Assembly: GCA_028694645.1 (NCBI GenBank)
Contig: JAQVKM010000006.1
Coordinates: forward strand, 1 to 56,255
Direction: 5' to 3'
DNA length: 56,255 bases
Origin: Bacilli bacterium
GTDB taxonomy: Bacteria; Bacillota_I; Bacilli_A; RF39; UBA660
Part shown: one piece after another, positions 1-8,478 of the stretch
Position numbering within the stretch: the stretch's first letter is position 1
Layout of the letters: each line of letters opens with the position of its first letter
The notes under the pieces: model-generated
Databases searched by the model: none
What the model saw: only the letters and a program-made list of their open reading frames with translations
Told to the model about the DNA's origin: nothing
Program-made: the position numbers and the translations under genes

Positions 1-200
1 TAGAAGATAAAAAAACAGGATTTCTTTATATTTCTGGAGATTCTAAAGATCTAAAAGATAAAATACTTTATGCATTGAATAACACTGATTTGTGTAAAAA
101 AATAGCAAGTGATGCCAAAGAAAATGCTAAGGAAAATTTTAATGCTGAGAATAATGCAATAGGAGTTTATGAAAACTATAAGAAAGTATTAAATATATAA
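1..200 (+). CDS. Glycosyltransferase, C-terminal end (partial)
   Basis: Only the last 66 codons are present; the gene begins before the window. The visible end reads TGFLYISGDSKDLKDKI and closes with NAIGVYENYKKVLNI, the usual tail of GT-B fold (GT4, group 1) glycosyltransferases: a G-x-L motif after the nucleotide-sugar site, then a helix that counts residues to lower, and a final Y-x-x-Y segment. It lies 14 bases before a family 2 glycosyltransferase and so belongs to the same polysaccharide operon. Donor and acceptor sugar cannot be read from this fragment. Confidence 0.7.
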   Translation, partial: EDKKTGFLYISGDSKDLKDKILYALNNTDLCKKIASDAKENAKENFNAENNAIGVYENYKKVLNI

Positions 201-214
201 CTTTGGAGGTAATT

Positions 215-1168
215 ATGAAAATAAGTGCGGTGGTTGTTACATATAACAGAAAAGACTTATTAATTGAATGTTTAAATGCAATTTTAAATCAAACTAGAGA
301 AGTAGATGAAATAATTTTAATAGATAATAACAGTAATGATGGAACACATCTATTACTTAATGAAAAAAAATATTTTGATAACGAAAAAATAATTTATAAA
401 AAACTAGATAAAAATATTGGAGGATCTGGTGGATTTTACGAGGGATTTAAATTAGCAATTAAGAGAGAAAATGATTGGATATGGATAATGGATGATGACA
501 CTATACCAAATAAAAATTGCCTTGAACAATTATTAAATGCTAAAAATAAAATAAATGATAAGATTAGTTATTTAGCAAGTACAGTTTATGGAGAAAATAA
601 AGAATTTATGAATGTTCCAACAATAAATGAGGATAAAATTGAAAATGGTTATTCTGATTGGTATAAATATCTATCAGATGGAATTGTAAAAATTAAATGT
701 GCAACTTTTGTATCTCTATTAATTAATTGCGATGCAATTAAAAATATAGGCTATCCAGTAAAAGATTATTTTATATGGGGCGATGATACAGAATATACCC
801 TAAGATTAAACAAGTATTATGGAAGTTCATATTTTGTAGGAGATAGTATTGCTATTCATAAAAGGAAATTATCTAAAGCTCTATCAATTTTTGATGAGGA
901 TAATAAAGGAAGAATTAAAATATATTATTACATGTATAGAAATAATTTGATAAACATTAGAAACTATAATGGCAAAAAAGAAGCATTTAAACAAATAACA
1001 AGAAATTTTAGGGATATATTAAAATTAATTATTAAACCAAACAAAAAATATAATTTATATAAATGTTTTATTATTTCAAAAGCGACATTTGCATATTTAG
1101 CAAAAAGACATGATTATAAAGCATTTAAAAACAGATTCGATTTAGATGTTCAATATAAAAAAGTATAA
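215..1168 (+). CDS. Family 2 glycosyltransferase, probable galactofuranosyltransferase
   Basis: Cytoplasmic GT-A glycosyltransferase of the GT2 family, 317 residues. Seen: VVVTYNRKDLL at the N-terminus, DNNSNDGT at about 37-44, the metal-binding DDD within WIMDDDTIP at about 93-95, WGDDTEY at about 188-194 as acceptor/catalytic loop, and a distal His at about 215. The WGDD-x-E form is typical of rhamnosyl- and galactofuranosyltransferases. The next gene makes UDP-galactofuranose, so a galactofuranosyl donor is the best inference. ATG at 215 follows GGAGG at 205-209; an upstream in-frame TTG at 203 lies on that ribosome binding site and was rejected. No C-terminal membrane segment is obvious. 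Confidence 0.85.
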   Translation: MKISAVVVTYNRKDLLIECLNAILNQTREVDEIILIDNNSNDGTHLLLNEKKYFDNEKIIYKKLDKNIGGSGGFYEGFKLAIKRENDWIWIMDDDTIPNKNCLEQLLNAKNKINDKISYLASTVYGENKEFMNVPTINEDKIENGYSDWYKYLSDGIVKIKCATFVSLLINCDAIKNIGYPVKDYFIWGDDTEYTLRLNKYYGSSYFVGDSIAIHKRKLSKALSIFDEDNKGRIKIYYYMYRNNLINIRNYNGKKEAFKQITRNFRDILKLIIKPNKKYNLYKCFIISKATFAYLAKRHDYKAFKNRFDLDVQYKKV

Positions 1169-1197
1169 TAAATTTTATTTAGTAAAGGAATTATAAT

Positions 1198-2301
1198 ATG
1201 AAAAAATATGATTATTTAATAGTAGGTGCAGGATTATTTGGTTCTACATTTGCTTATGAAGCTAGTAAAAAAGGTAAAAAATGTTTAGTAATAGATAAAA
1301 GAAATCATATAGGTGGAAATATTTATTGTGAAAACATTAATGGAATAAATGTACATAAATATGGAGCACATATATTTCATACATCAAATAAGGATGTATG
1401 GAATTATGTAAATCAATTTGTAGAATTTAATAATTATATTAATTCTCCAATAGCTAATTATAATGGAGAATTATATAATTTACCTTTTAATATGAATACA
1501 TTTACAAAATTATGGAATGTTGTAACACCAGAAGAAGCTAAAAACAAAATAGAAGAACAAAAAAAAGAATTTAATATAAAAGAACCACAAAACTTAGAAG
1601 AACAAGCTATATCCTTAATAGGTAAAGATATATATGAAAAACTAATAAAAGGATATACTGAAAAACAATGGGGTAAAAAATGTAATGAATTACCTGCTTT
1701 TATAATTAAAAGATTACCAGTAAGATTTACTTTTGATAATAATTATTTTAATGATAGATATCAAGGTATACCAATAGGTGGATATAATAAAATAATTGAA
1801 AAAATGTTATTAAATTGTGATATAGAATTAAATGTTGATTATCTAAAAGAAAAAGAAAAATATAATTCATTAGCTGATAAAGTTATATATACTGGTATGA
1901 TAGATGAATATTTTGATTATTCACTAGGTAATTTAGAATATAGATCTTTAGAATTTAAAACAGAATTATTAGAGAATATAGATAATTATCAAGGAAATGC
2001 AGTAATTAATTATACTGATGAAATAACACCATATACAAGAATAATAGAACATAAGCATTTTGAATTTAATAATTGTAAAACAACAGTTATTACAAAAGAA
2101 TATCCAAGAAATTGGAAAATAGGTGATGAAGCTTATTATCCAGTAAATGATGATAAAAACAATCAATTATTTGAACAATATAAATTATTGTCAAATAAAG
2201 AAGATAACATAATATTTGGAGGAAGACTTGGTAATTACAAATATTATGATATGGATAAAGTAATTGAAAGTGCTTTAGAATTGGTTAAAGAAGAAATATA
2301 A
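1198..2301 (+). CDS. glf: UDP-galactopyranose mutase
   Basis: FAD-dependent mutase converting UDP-galactopyranose to UDP-galactofuranose for surface polysaccharide. The 367-residue length is the family norm. Seen: the dinucleotide-binding GAGLFGS at about 10-16, DKRNHIGGN at about 34-42, KYGAHIFHT containing the flavin-site His, a central GYTEKQWGK segment, PVRFTFDNNYFNDRYQGIP and the C-terminal GRLGNYKYYDMD. All are standard Glf motifs. It sits 29 bases after a GT2 gene with an acceptor loop fitting galactofuranosyl transfer and just before an acyltransferase. The polymer built here therefore probably contains galactofuranose. It is slightly more conserved and regular in codon use than the flanking transferase genes. 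Confidence 0.95.
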   Translation: MKKYDYLIVGAGLFGSTFAYEASKKGKKCLVIDKRNHIGGNIYCENINGINVHKYGAHIFHTSNKDVWNYVNQFVEFNNYINSPIANYNGELYNLPFNMNTFTKLWNVVTPEEAKNKIEEQKKEFNIKEPQNLEEQAISLIGKDIYEKLIKGYTEKQWGKKCNELPAFIIKRLPVRFTFDNNYFNDRYQGIPIGGYNKIIEKMLLNCDIELNVDYLKEKEKYNSLADKVIYTGMIDEYFDYSLGNLEYRSLEFKTELLENIDNYQGNAVINYTDEITPYTRIIEHKHFEFNNCKTTVITKEYPRNWKIGDEAYYPVNDDKNNQLFEQYKLLSNKEDNIIFGGRLGNYKYYDMDKVIESALELVKEEI

Positions 2302-2302
2302 T

Positions 2303-3307
2303 ATGAAGTAAAATAATAATATTAATATTTTAAAAGTTATTGGTTGTATTGGTGTTATTGGTCTTCACGTTATAAATAGACATGTTACTGGATTTCCATT
2401 ATTTTTATATTATATATTTACATATTCTGTTCCGATTTTCTTCATGGTGAATGGATATTTGATTTTAAAAAAAGATAAAGTAGATTTTAAATATTCAGTA
2501 AGAAAAATAATTGGAATTATGAAAATTGTGATTTTATGGATGACAATATATTTTTTAGTAGAAAAGGTTGTATTTAAAAACAATGATATTAATTTGTTTA
2601 TAGCAATTATAAAGTGTTTAGTACAAAAAGGTTATTTTACTATTTTTTGGTTTTTTGGTTCATTAATAATAATATATATAATATTGCCATTTTTACATAA
2701 AATATTTAATAAAAGTCCAATCAAAATAACTCTATTATTTATTTTAATTATGTCTATTTTTGACATTGCAAGTTTATTAGGAAACTCAATTTTTTCTTAT
2801 GGTATAGTTCAAAGATATTTTATACAAACGTTTAGATTATGGACTTGGATAGGTTATTTCTTTTTAGGCGGATTATTTTCTAATAAAGAAAGTTTAAAAA
2901 AAATAAATAAAATTAAATTTATTAATTTAAAATTTCTAATTTTATCTTTATTAACTTCGATATTATATGAGTACTATATTGCAAATAATGTTTACAATAA
3001 TTTATTAGCTGAGCATTTTTATGATAATATATTGGTTTTATCATTTGTATTCAGTTTATTTTATATTTTGATATTTAAAAAAATTAATTTTAATGAAGGA
3101 ATATTTTATTATTTAAGCAAGTATTCATCATTAACTTTGGGTATATATGTCATGCACTATATATCTATTAAAATTATTAGAGAATTTTATATTTTTGATA
3201 GTTTCTACTATAATATGATTTTATTATTTATAATTTTTAATACATGTGCAATAATAACAAAATTATTATTAAGTAATAAAATAACAAAGCATTTAGTTAG
3301 CTATTAA
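2303..3307 (+). pseudogene. Acyltransferase 3 family membrane protein with a stop at codon 3
   Basis: The reading frame from 2312 to 3307 encodes an acyltransferase-3 (OafA/WecH-like) membrane protein that would acetylate surface sugars. The N-terminal family signature is present in frame (ILKVIGCIGVIGLHVIN, then FPLF, then VPIFFMVNGYL) and lies upstream of the first downstream ATG at 2444, so a start at 2444 would remove the catalytic His helix. The natural ATG at 2303, two bases after the glf stop, is followed by AAG and then TAA. Either the gene is inactivated by one nonsense change, or it starts at a rare non-ATG codon after 2311. About nine further transmembrane helices follow, and the C-terminal end is intact. 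Confidence 0.7.
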
Positions 3308-3321
3308 CTACTATATAAAAT

Positions 3322-3350
3322 TTGATAAAGATATATTAATATGTTATAAT
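3322..3350 (+). promoter_or_regulatory. SigA-type promoter before the flippase gene
   Basis: TTGATA at 3322-3327, a 17-base spacer and TATAAT at 3345-3350 preceded by TG, giving an extended -10. It lies about 50 bases before the ATG at 3403. A short inverted repeat, TGACAT/ATGTCA with a T-rich loop (3364-3382), falls in the 5' leader. It may be an operator or a weak hairpin; its role is unknown. Confidence 0.65.
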
Positions 3351-3402
3351 ACTAAACAGTTTATGACATATTTTTTTATGTCAGAAAGTGGAGAAGTGAA
3401 TA

Positions 3403-4845
3403 ATGAAAAAATCTGTAAAAAAGAATTATATATATAATTTAGCTTATCAATTATTAGTTATAATACTACCAATAATAACTACTCCTTATTTAGCTAGAAC
3501 ATTAGGTCCTAGTGGAACAGGAACATTTAGTTATACAACATCTATAACAACATATTTTATTTTATTTGGATCATTAGGGTTATCTTTATATGGTCAAAGA
3601 GAAATAGCTTATAATCAAAATAATAAAGAAAAAAGAAATAAAATATTTTGGGAATTATTTATATTTAGATGTATAACAATGATGTTATCAATAATAGTTT
3701 TTTATTTTATTTTTGCAAGAACTGGAGAATATGCATTATATTATAAAATATTATTATTACAACTATTGAGTAATTGTTTTGATATTTCTTGGTTTTTTCA
3801 AGGAATGGAAGAATTTAAAAAAATAGTATTACGAAATTTATTAGTTAAAATTATTAGTATTATATTAATATTTAGTTTTATTAAAACACCAAATGATGTA
3901 GCTATATATATATTAATATCAGTTGTAAGTGCATTTGTTGGTAATCTTGTATTATGGTTAAATATAAATAATCATGTAAATAAAGTTGAAATAAAACAAT
4001 TAAATATTAAACAACATATAAAACCAACATTAGTTTTATTTATACCTCAGATAGCTATTCAAATATATACTATTTTAGATAAAACAATGATAGGTACTAT
4101 TACAAAAGATATGTCTGAAGTTGGATTTTATGAACAATCTCAAAAAATAGTAAAAATTTTAATGACAATAATAACATCAATGGGAACAGTTATGTTACCT
4201 AGAATTTCTAATTACTTTTCTGAAGGTAAATTTGATCAAATAAAAGAATATATGTATAAAACATTTAATTTTGTATTCTTTTTATCTTTTCCAATGATTT
4301 TTGGTATTATAGCAGTATCTAATAACTTTGTTCCATTTTTCTTTGGAGAAGGATATGATAAGGTTAAAATAATATTACCAATAACAAGTGTAATAATATT
4401 ATTTATAGGTCTTAGTGGTATTATTGGGAATCAATATCTGTTATCATCCAAAAGGCAAAAAGAATTTACAACATCTGTTATATCAGGAGCAGTAATTAAT
4501 TTTATATTAAATATGATTTTAATTACTTATTATAAATCTATAGGTGCTTGTATAGCTACTGTAATAGCAGAATTTACTGTAACAGCTATTCAATTTTATT
4601 ATATTAGAAAAGATTTAAATTTAAATAAAATATTTAAATTATCAATCAAATATTTTACTTCAGCTTTAGTAATGTTTATTATTATTGAAGTAATAGATTT
4701 AATAGTATTAAATAATGTATTATCACTATTTATTCAAACAATAGTTGGAGGTATAATATACTGTATTGTGTTATTTATTTTAAAAGATAATTTTATAAAA
4801 TATATAGTTAATATGTTTAAATCAAAAATAATAAAAAAAGCTTAA
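3403..4845 (+). CDS. Oligosaccharide flippase (PST/Wzx family)
   Basis: Integral membrane lipid-linked oligosaccharide flippase of the MOP superfamily, moving polysaccharide repeat units across the membrane. 480 residues with 12-14 predicted hydrophobic helices and a poly-Lys N-terminus. Seen: ITTPYLARTLGPSGTGTFSY near the N-terminus, which is the Polysacc_synt (RfbX) signature, followed by a YGQREIAYNQNN loop, FQGMEEFKKI and DKTMIGTITKDMSEVGFYE. It has its own promoter and sits between the sugar-transfer genes and the LCP ligase, completing a Wzx-type export pathway. No Wzy polymerase was recognised in the window; it may lie upstream. Confidence 0.93.
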   Translation: MKKSVKKNYIYNLAYQLLVIILPIITTPYLARTLGPSGTGTFSYTTSITTYFILFGSLGLSLYGQREIAYNQNNKEKRNKIFWELFIFRCITMMLSIIVFYFIFARTGEYALYYKILLLQLLSNCFDISWFFQGMEEFKKIVLRNLLVKIISIILIFSFIKTPNDVAIYILISVVSAFVGNLVLWLNINNHVNKVEIKQLNIKQHIKPTLVLFIPQIAIQIYTILDKTMIGTITKDMSEVGFYEQSQKIVKILMTIITSMGTVMLPRISNYFSEGKFDQIKEYMYKTFNFVFFLSFPMIFGIIAVSNNFVPFFFGEGYDKVKIILPITSVIILFIGLSGIIGNQYLLSSKRQKEFTTSVISGAVINFILNMILITYYKSIGACIATVIAEFTVTAIQFYYIRKDLNLNKIFKLSIKYFTSALVMFIIIEVIDLIVLNNVLSLFIQTIVGGIIYCIVLFILKDNFIKYIVNMFKSKIIKKA

Positions 4846-4859
4846 AAAATCAATTTTTA

Positions 4860-4868
4860 TGATATAAT
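4860..4868 (+). promoter_or_regulatory. Extended -10 promoter of the LCP gene
   Basis: TGATATAAT, that is TG-N-TATAAT, 30 bases before the start codon and after a T-run. No clear -35 is visible. The same nine-base element recurs before at least six other genes in this window. Confidence 0.6.
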
Positions 4869-4897
4869 ATAGATTAATTAGGAGGAAATGGTTAATT

Positions 4898-6355
4898 ATG
4901 GCAAAAAAAGAGAAAAAAAGTAAAAAAAGAATTATTACAATAATAAGTAAAATAATATATTCATTATTAGTTATTTTATCAGTTTTAGCTGTAGGAATAA
5001 TATTATCACTTAAAATATTACCACTTAAATATGTAATACCTGGTATGATAGTTATATTCATATTATTTAGTATTATGGGTTATTTTATATTTAAAGTAAA
5101 ATTTAAATCTTGGATTAGAATAATTATTGATATCATATCACTTATTTTAATAGCAGGAATAAGTTTTGGGTTATATTATTTAAATCAAACATTAAACTTT
5201 ATGGATAAAATAAAAGCTGATGATTATCAAATAGAAGAATACTATGTATTAGTATTAGATGATTCTAAATATAAAGATTTAGAAGACATCAAAGATGAAA
5301 AATTAGGTACTTATCCATCAACAGAATTAGATAATTATACAGAAGCTTTAGATACTTTATCTAATAAAGTAATAACAGAAGAAAAAGAATATGATAATTA
5401 TATGAAAACAAGTCAAGCTTTACTAGATAACGATGTAGAAGCTATATTATTAAGTTCAGCTTATAAAACAATAGTAGATGAAGAATTAGAAGATTTTGAG
5501 AATAATGTAAGAATATTATATACAATTTCAATTAAAGTAAAAACAGAAACAACAACAGAAGAAGTAGATGTTACAAATGATTCATTTAATATTTATATAA
5601 GTGGAATAGATATATATGGAGATATCTCTTTAGTATCAAGAAGTGATGTTAATATGATTGTTTCTGTTAATCCAACAACAAATAAAATATTGTTAACATC
5701 TATACCTAGAGATTATTATGTTCAATTACATGGAACAACAGGATATAAAGATAAATTAACTCATGCTGGAATATATGGAATAGATATGTCAATTAATACA
5801 ATTGAAGATTTACTTGATATTGATATAGATTATTATGTTAGAGTAAATTTTACAACATTAATTAGTTTAGTAGATGCTATAGGTGGAATAGATATATATT
5901 CTGATACAGCTTTTACAGCTTGGACAAATCCTTCTTGTACATATAAAGTTGGAACAAATTATTTAGATGGAAAATGTGCTTTAGCATTTGCTCGTGAAAG
6001 AAAAGCTTATTCTACAGGAGATAGACATAGAGTACAAAATCAACAAGATGTATTAAAAGCTATTTTAACTAAAGCTTTAAGTTCAAAAACTTTAATAACA
6101 AAATATACAGCTATATTAAAATCACTTGGTTATAGTTTCCAAACTAGTATACCTAGTGATAAAATATATGAACTTATAAATAATCAATTAAATACAATGC
6201 CATCTTGGAATATAGAACAAATAAGTTTAAATGGATCTGATAGTCATGCATATACATATTCATATAGATCACAAAAACTATATGTTATGGAACCAGACTA
6301 CAAAACAGTAGCTGCAGCTCAAACTGCTATTAAAGCTATAGAAGCGGGGAACTAG
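4898..6355 (+). CDS. LytR-CpsA-Psr (LCP) family glycopolymer ligase
   Basis: Membrane-anchored phosphotransferase that attaches undecaprenyl-linked glycopolymers to peptidoglycan, acting outside the membrane. 485 residues: a Lys-rich N-terminus, three membrane helices in about the first 100 residues, an extracytoplasmic region at about 100-225 resembling the accessory domain of streptococcal Cps2A/CpsA proteins, then the LCP catalytic domain at about 230-390. Catalytic and pyrophosphate-binding residues are visible: YISGIDIYGDI, SRSDVNM, TSIPRDYYV, and FARERKAYSTGDRHRVQNQQ with its Arg residues. Placed directly after the flippase, it is the probable final ligase for this locus. The protein looks intact. 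RBS GGAGG lies at 4881-4885. Confidence 0.93.
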   Translation: MAKKEKKSKKRIITIISKIIYSLLVILSVLAVGIILSLKILPLKYVIPGMIVIFILFSIMGYFIFKVKFKSWIRIIIDIISLILIAGISFGLYYLNQTLNFMDKIKADDYQIEEYYVLVLDDSKYKDLEDIKDEKLGTYPSTELDNYTEALDTLSNKVITEEKEYDNYMKTSQALLDNDVEAILLSSAYKTIVDEELEDFENNVRILYTISIKVKTETTTEEVDVTNDSFNIYISGIDIYGDISLVSRSDVNMIVSVNPTTNKILLTSIPRDYYVQLHGTTGYKDKLTHAGIYGIDMSINTIEDLLDIDIDYYVRVNFTTLISLVDAIGGIDIYSDTAFTAWTNPSCTYKVGTNYLDGKCALAFARERKAYSTGDRHRVQNQQDVLKAILTKALSSKTLITKYTAILKSLGYSFQTSIPSDKIYELINNQLNTMPSWNIEQISLNGSDSHAYTYSYRSQKLYVMEPDYKTVAAAQTAIKAIEAGN

Positions 6356-6377
6356 TACACTTAAGTGTACTTTCTTT
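6354..6377 (+). terminator. Palindromic terminator-like hairpin after the LCP gene
   Basis: Perfect 18-base palindrome AGTACACTTAAGTGTACT starting inside the TAG stop codon, followed by the weak T-tract TTTCTTT. The next gene starts 11 bases later, so read-through is likely. Confidence 0.5.
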
Positions 6378-6381
6378 ATAT

Positions 6382-6825
6382 ATGAAAAAAATAATATCAT
6401 ATATTTTATTATTTATTTGGTTATTTATTATATTTTATTTTTCAAATCAAACAGGAAATATATCTGGTTCTAGTAGTGGCACTATTATATATAATATATT
6501 AAATTATATATATAATGTGTTTCATCTTAATACTACTAATTTAATTAATATAGTAGAAACATTACATAATCCAATAAGAGAATTAATGCATTTATTTGAA
6601 TATTTAATATTAGGCATATTAATAATAAATGTATTAAAACAACATAATATTGAAAACAAATTAATAATTATATCTTTTTGTTTATGTTTTATATATGCAA
6701 CTACTGATGAAATACATCAATTATTTGTAAAAAATAGAACATTTGAATATTTTGATATTTTAATGGATATGATAGGTTCTATAATTGGAATATTAATATA
6801 TAGAAAAATTAAAGTTAAACTTTAA
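6382..6825 (+). CDS. VanZ family membrane protein
   Basis: 147-residue protein with four to five hydrophobic helices. The VanZ-like pattern is visible: an N-terminal helix ending FYFSNQTGNISGSSSG, a middle HLFEYLILGILI (the His/Glu-containing helix) and the conserved ATTDEIHQLFVKNRTFEYFDILMDMIGSIIG, equal to the family's D-E-xx-Q-xF-xxxR-xx-xxD-xxxx-xxG signature. VanZ homologues are linked to teicoplanin tolerance and to envelope functions; the biochemical role is uncertain. It follows the LCP gene after a weak hairpin and may be co-transcribed with the polysaccharide genes. Confidence 0.9.
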   Translation: MKKIISYILLFIWLFIIFYFSNQTGNISGSSSGTIIYNILNYIYNVFHLNTTNLINIVETLHNPIRELMHLFEYLILGILIINVLKQHNIENKLIIISFCLCFIYATTDEIHQLFVKNRTFEYFDILMDMIGSIIGILIYRKIKVKL

Positions 6826-6833
6826 TTTTTTTT
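6807..6833 (+). terminator. Rho-independent terminator of the VanZ gene
   Basis: Inverted repeat AATTAAAG/CTTTAATT with a short AT loop overlapping the stop codon, followed by a run of eight T. Confidence 0.7.
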
Positions 6834-6932
6834 AAAAGGATTTTACATATTTATATAGTATAATATAAATGAAAAACAATATATTGCATATTATAACCTC
6901 ATAGGTCATCATATATGAAAGAAGGATTAAAG

Positions 6933-7258
6933 TTGATTATTATAAAAACTAAAGAATTTAAAAAAGATTATAAAAAAATAATAATCGATAAACATTTAAA
7001 AAAAGAACAAGAAAGAATAGTATCTATTGAAAATTTAATTTTAAGTGAATCAAATTTCAAAAATTTAATGCTTAATCCATATCATATAATATATAATATT
7101 GAAAAAAACAAGGAAATTTAAAACAATATTATACAGCTAAAATAAATGATAAATTAAGATTATATATTAAACCAATAAATAATTATCCATATCAATTAGA
7201 TGAAATTATTGAAATTAGTTTTGAAAAAATAGATGATAAACATTATAAGGAGGGATAA
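6933..7258 (+). pseudogene. HigB/RelE-like toxin, frameshifted
   Basis: Two overlapping frames together encode one small RelE-superfamily (HigB/YafQ-like) toxin. The first frame gives IIIKTKEFKKDYKK up to YHIIYNIEKNK and stops at 7121. The second frame continues QGNLKQYYTAKINDKL, then RLYIKP and IIEISFEKIDDKH to the stop at 7258, just before the antitoxin ATG. The likely start is TTG 6933 with GAAGGA six bases before it; ATG 6915 is an alternative. The frames join at GA-A-AAA-AAC (7103-7109), a canonical -1 slippery heptamer in the right phase. The break is thus either an indel in an A-run or a programmed frameshift. Because the partner gene is also broken, decay is more likely. Confidence 0.65.
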
Positions 7259-7259
7259 C

Positions 7260-8291
7260 ATGTCTGGATTTGGAAATATGTTAAAAGATTATTTGGAATA
7301 TCATAAAATATCACAAATAGAGTTTGCTGATAGATTAGATATAAGTCAAAAACACATGAATAAAATATTAAATGAAAATGCAGATATTTCATATGATTTA
7401 ATGTTGGCTATAAGTTTAATTACAAATATAGATATTAATTTAATTGTATTTGTGGAAAATAAAAAAAGAATAGGTAACTATTTATATGAAAAATATAAAA
7501 ATGATCAAGAAATAAATAAATTTTTAAATCAATACTATATTAATGAATTAAATAAAAATAATTGGATTAAATTTAAAGACATAGATAACCCAGTTCAAAA
7601 AGCTATGGATTTACTAAATTTTTTAAAAATTAAAAATTTTGAAACAATAGAGAAATATAAAAAAGAAAAAATAGTTTATAAAAGAAGTTCAAGTAATACA
7701 TACGATGAAATTAAAATATTATTGTGGTTAGCTAGATGTGATGAATTACTTACAAATCAAAAAGTAAATATTTATAATAGTAAAAAATTTAATGAACTAA
7801 TAAATAAAATAAAAAAAGAACAAAATAAAAAATTAAACATAAATTGTTTAATAAAATTATTAAATGAGTATGGAATATATTTAATAGTAGAAGATGCATT
7901 AAAAGGTACTAAAATTAGAGGTTGTATGAAAGTTAAAAACAACAATCCAACTATTTATTTAACAAAACTATATAATGATAAAGCTTCATTTTATTTTTCT
8001 TTATATCATGAGCTTGGTCATGTGAAAAGTGATTATAATATAGCTAAAAACAAAATAATAATAGATGATTTAGAAAACATAAATGAATTAAAAAAAGATG
8101 AATTTGCATTAAATACAATGATTGATAAAGAAATATGAAATAAAATAATTATAAGTAATGAAAAACAAATAATAGATATAAGTAAATAAAATGAAATCCC
8201 AATGTGTTTTGTAGTTACTAGATTAGCTAAAGAAAAATACATATCATATAATGATACTTTATATAATAAATATAAAGAAAAAGTAAATTAA
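7260..8291 (+). pseudogene. HigA-like antitoxin with XRE HTH and ImmA/IrrE metallopeptidase domain, broken
   Basis: The intact part, 7260-8138, encodes an N-terminal XRE-type helix-turn-helix (about 1-60; SQIEFADRLDISQKHMNKIL) and a C-terminal ImmA/IrrE (DUF955) zinc peptidase domain with HELGH near 250. At 8136 a TGA replaces the Trp expected after FALNTMIDKEI, and a TAA follows in frame at 8187. The frame then continues with family-like residues (NEIPMCFVVTRLAKEKYISY) to a stop at 8291. The gene has thus lost its last ~50 codons through two nonsense changes. It is paired with the frameshifted toxin just upstream (RBS AAGGAGGG at 7247-7254), the HigB-HigA order. The peptidase core could still be made. 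Confidence 0.75.
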
Positions 8292-8302
8292 AAATAAAAT
8301 AA

Positions 8303-8331
8303 TTGACTTATTAAAATATATTTAATATAAT
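8303..8331 (+). promoter_or_regulatory. SigA promoter of the first c-di-GMP riboswitch unit
   Basis: TTGACT at 8303-8308, a 17-base spacer and TATAAT at 8326-8331. It is identical in core and spacing to the promoter at 25359-25387 ahead of the second copy. Transcription would begin just before the aptamer. Confidence 0.85.
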
Positions 8332-8345
8332 TAAAATATAATATA

Positions 8346-8424
8346 TTAGCAAAGTTTATGAAAATAAATGACGCAAAACTTTAGAACCTAAAAATTCATT
8401 TGAATTTATGGTAGTCAGTTGCAC
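8346..8424 (+). promoter_or_regulatory. Cyclic-di-GMP-I (GEMM-I) riboswitch aptamer, copy 1
   Basis: The GEMM-I consensus can be followed base by base. GCAA (8349-8352) pairs with TTGC (8419-8422) as P1. A short hairpin with a GAAA loop follows (TTTAT-GAAA-ATAAA), then the invariant GACGCAAAAC (consensus GACGCAAAGC), AACCTAA, a second AT-rich stem and TGGTAGTCAGTTGC (consensus TGGTAGCC-GGTTGC). It precedes two pilin-signal BspA-like genes, so their transcription should respond to c-di-GMP. The P1 3' strand overlaps the 5' arm of the following terminator by two bases. This suggests that ligand binding opposes termination (an ON switch), but the direction is inference. Family placement is from memory of the consensus. 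Confidence 0.88.
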
Positions 8425-8446
8425 ATTGATTTAATGTGCTTTTTTT
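8421..8446 (+). terminator. Riboswitch-controlled terminator, copy 1
   Basis: GCACATT (8421-8427), a five-base loop, AATGTGC (8433-8439) and seven T. It stands between the aptamer and the RBS GGAGG of the pilin-like gene and shares its first two bases with the aptamer's closing stem. Confidence 0.88.
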
Positions 8447-8478
8447 GTTAAAAAATATTTGTAAACGTTGGAGGATTT

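Noticed and set aside
8136-8138. TGA where Trp is expected in the HigA-like gene, suggesting genetic code 4
   Set aside because: All intact genes in the window write Trp as TGG, several genes end with TGA, and this gene also has an in-frame TAA, so it is decay rather than a recoded codon.
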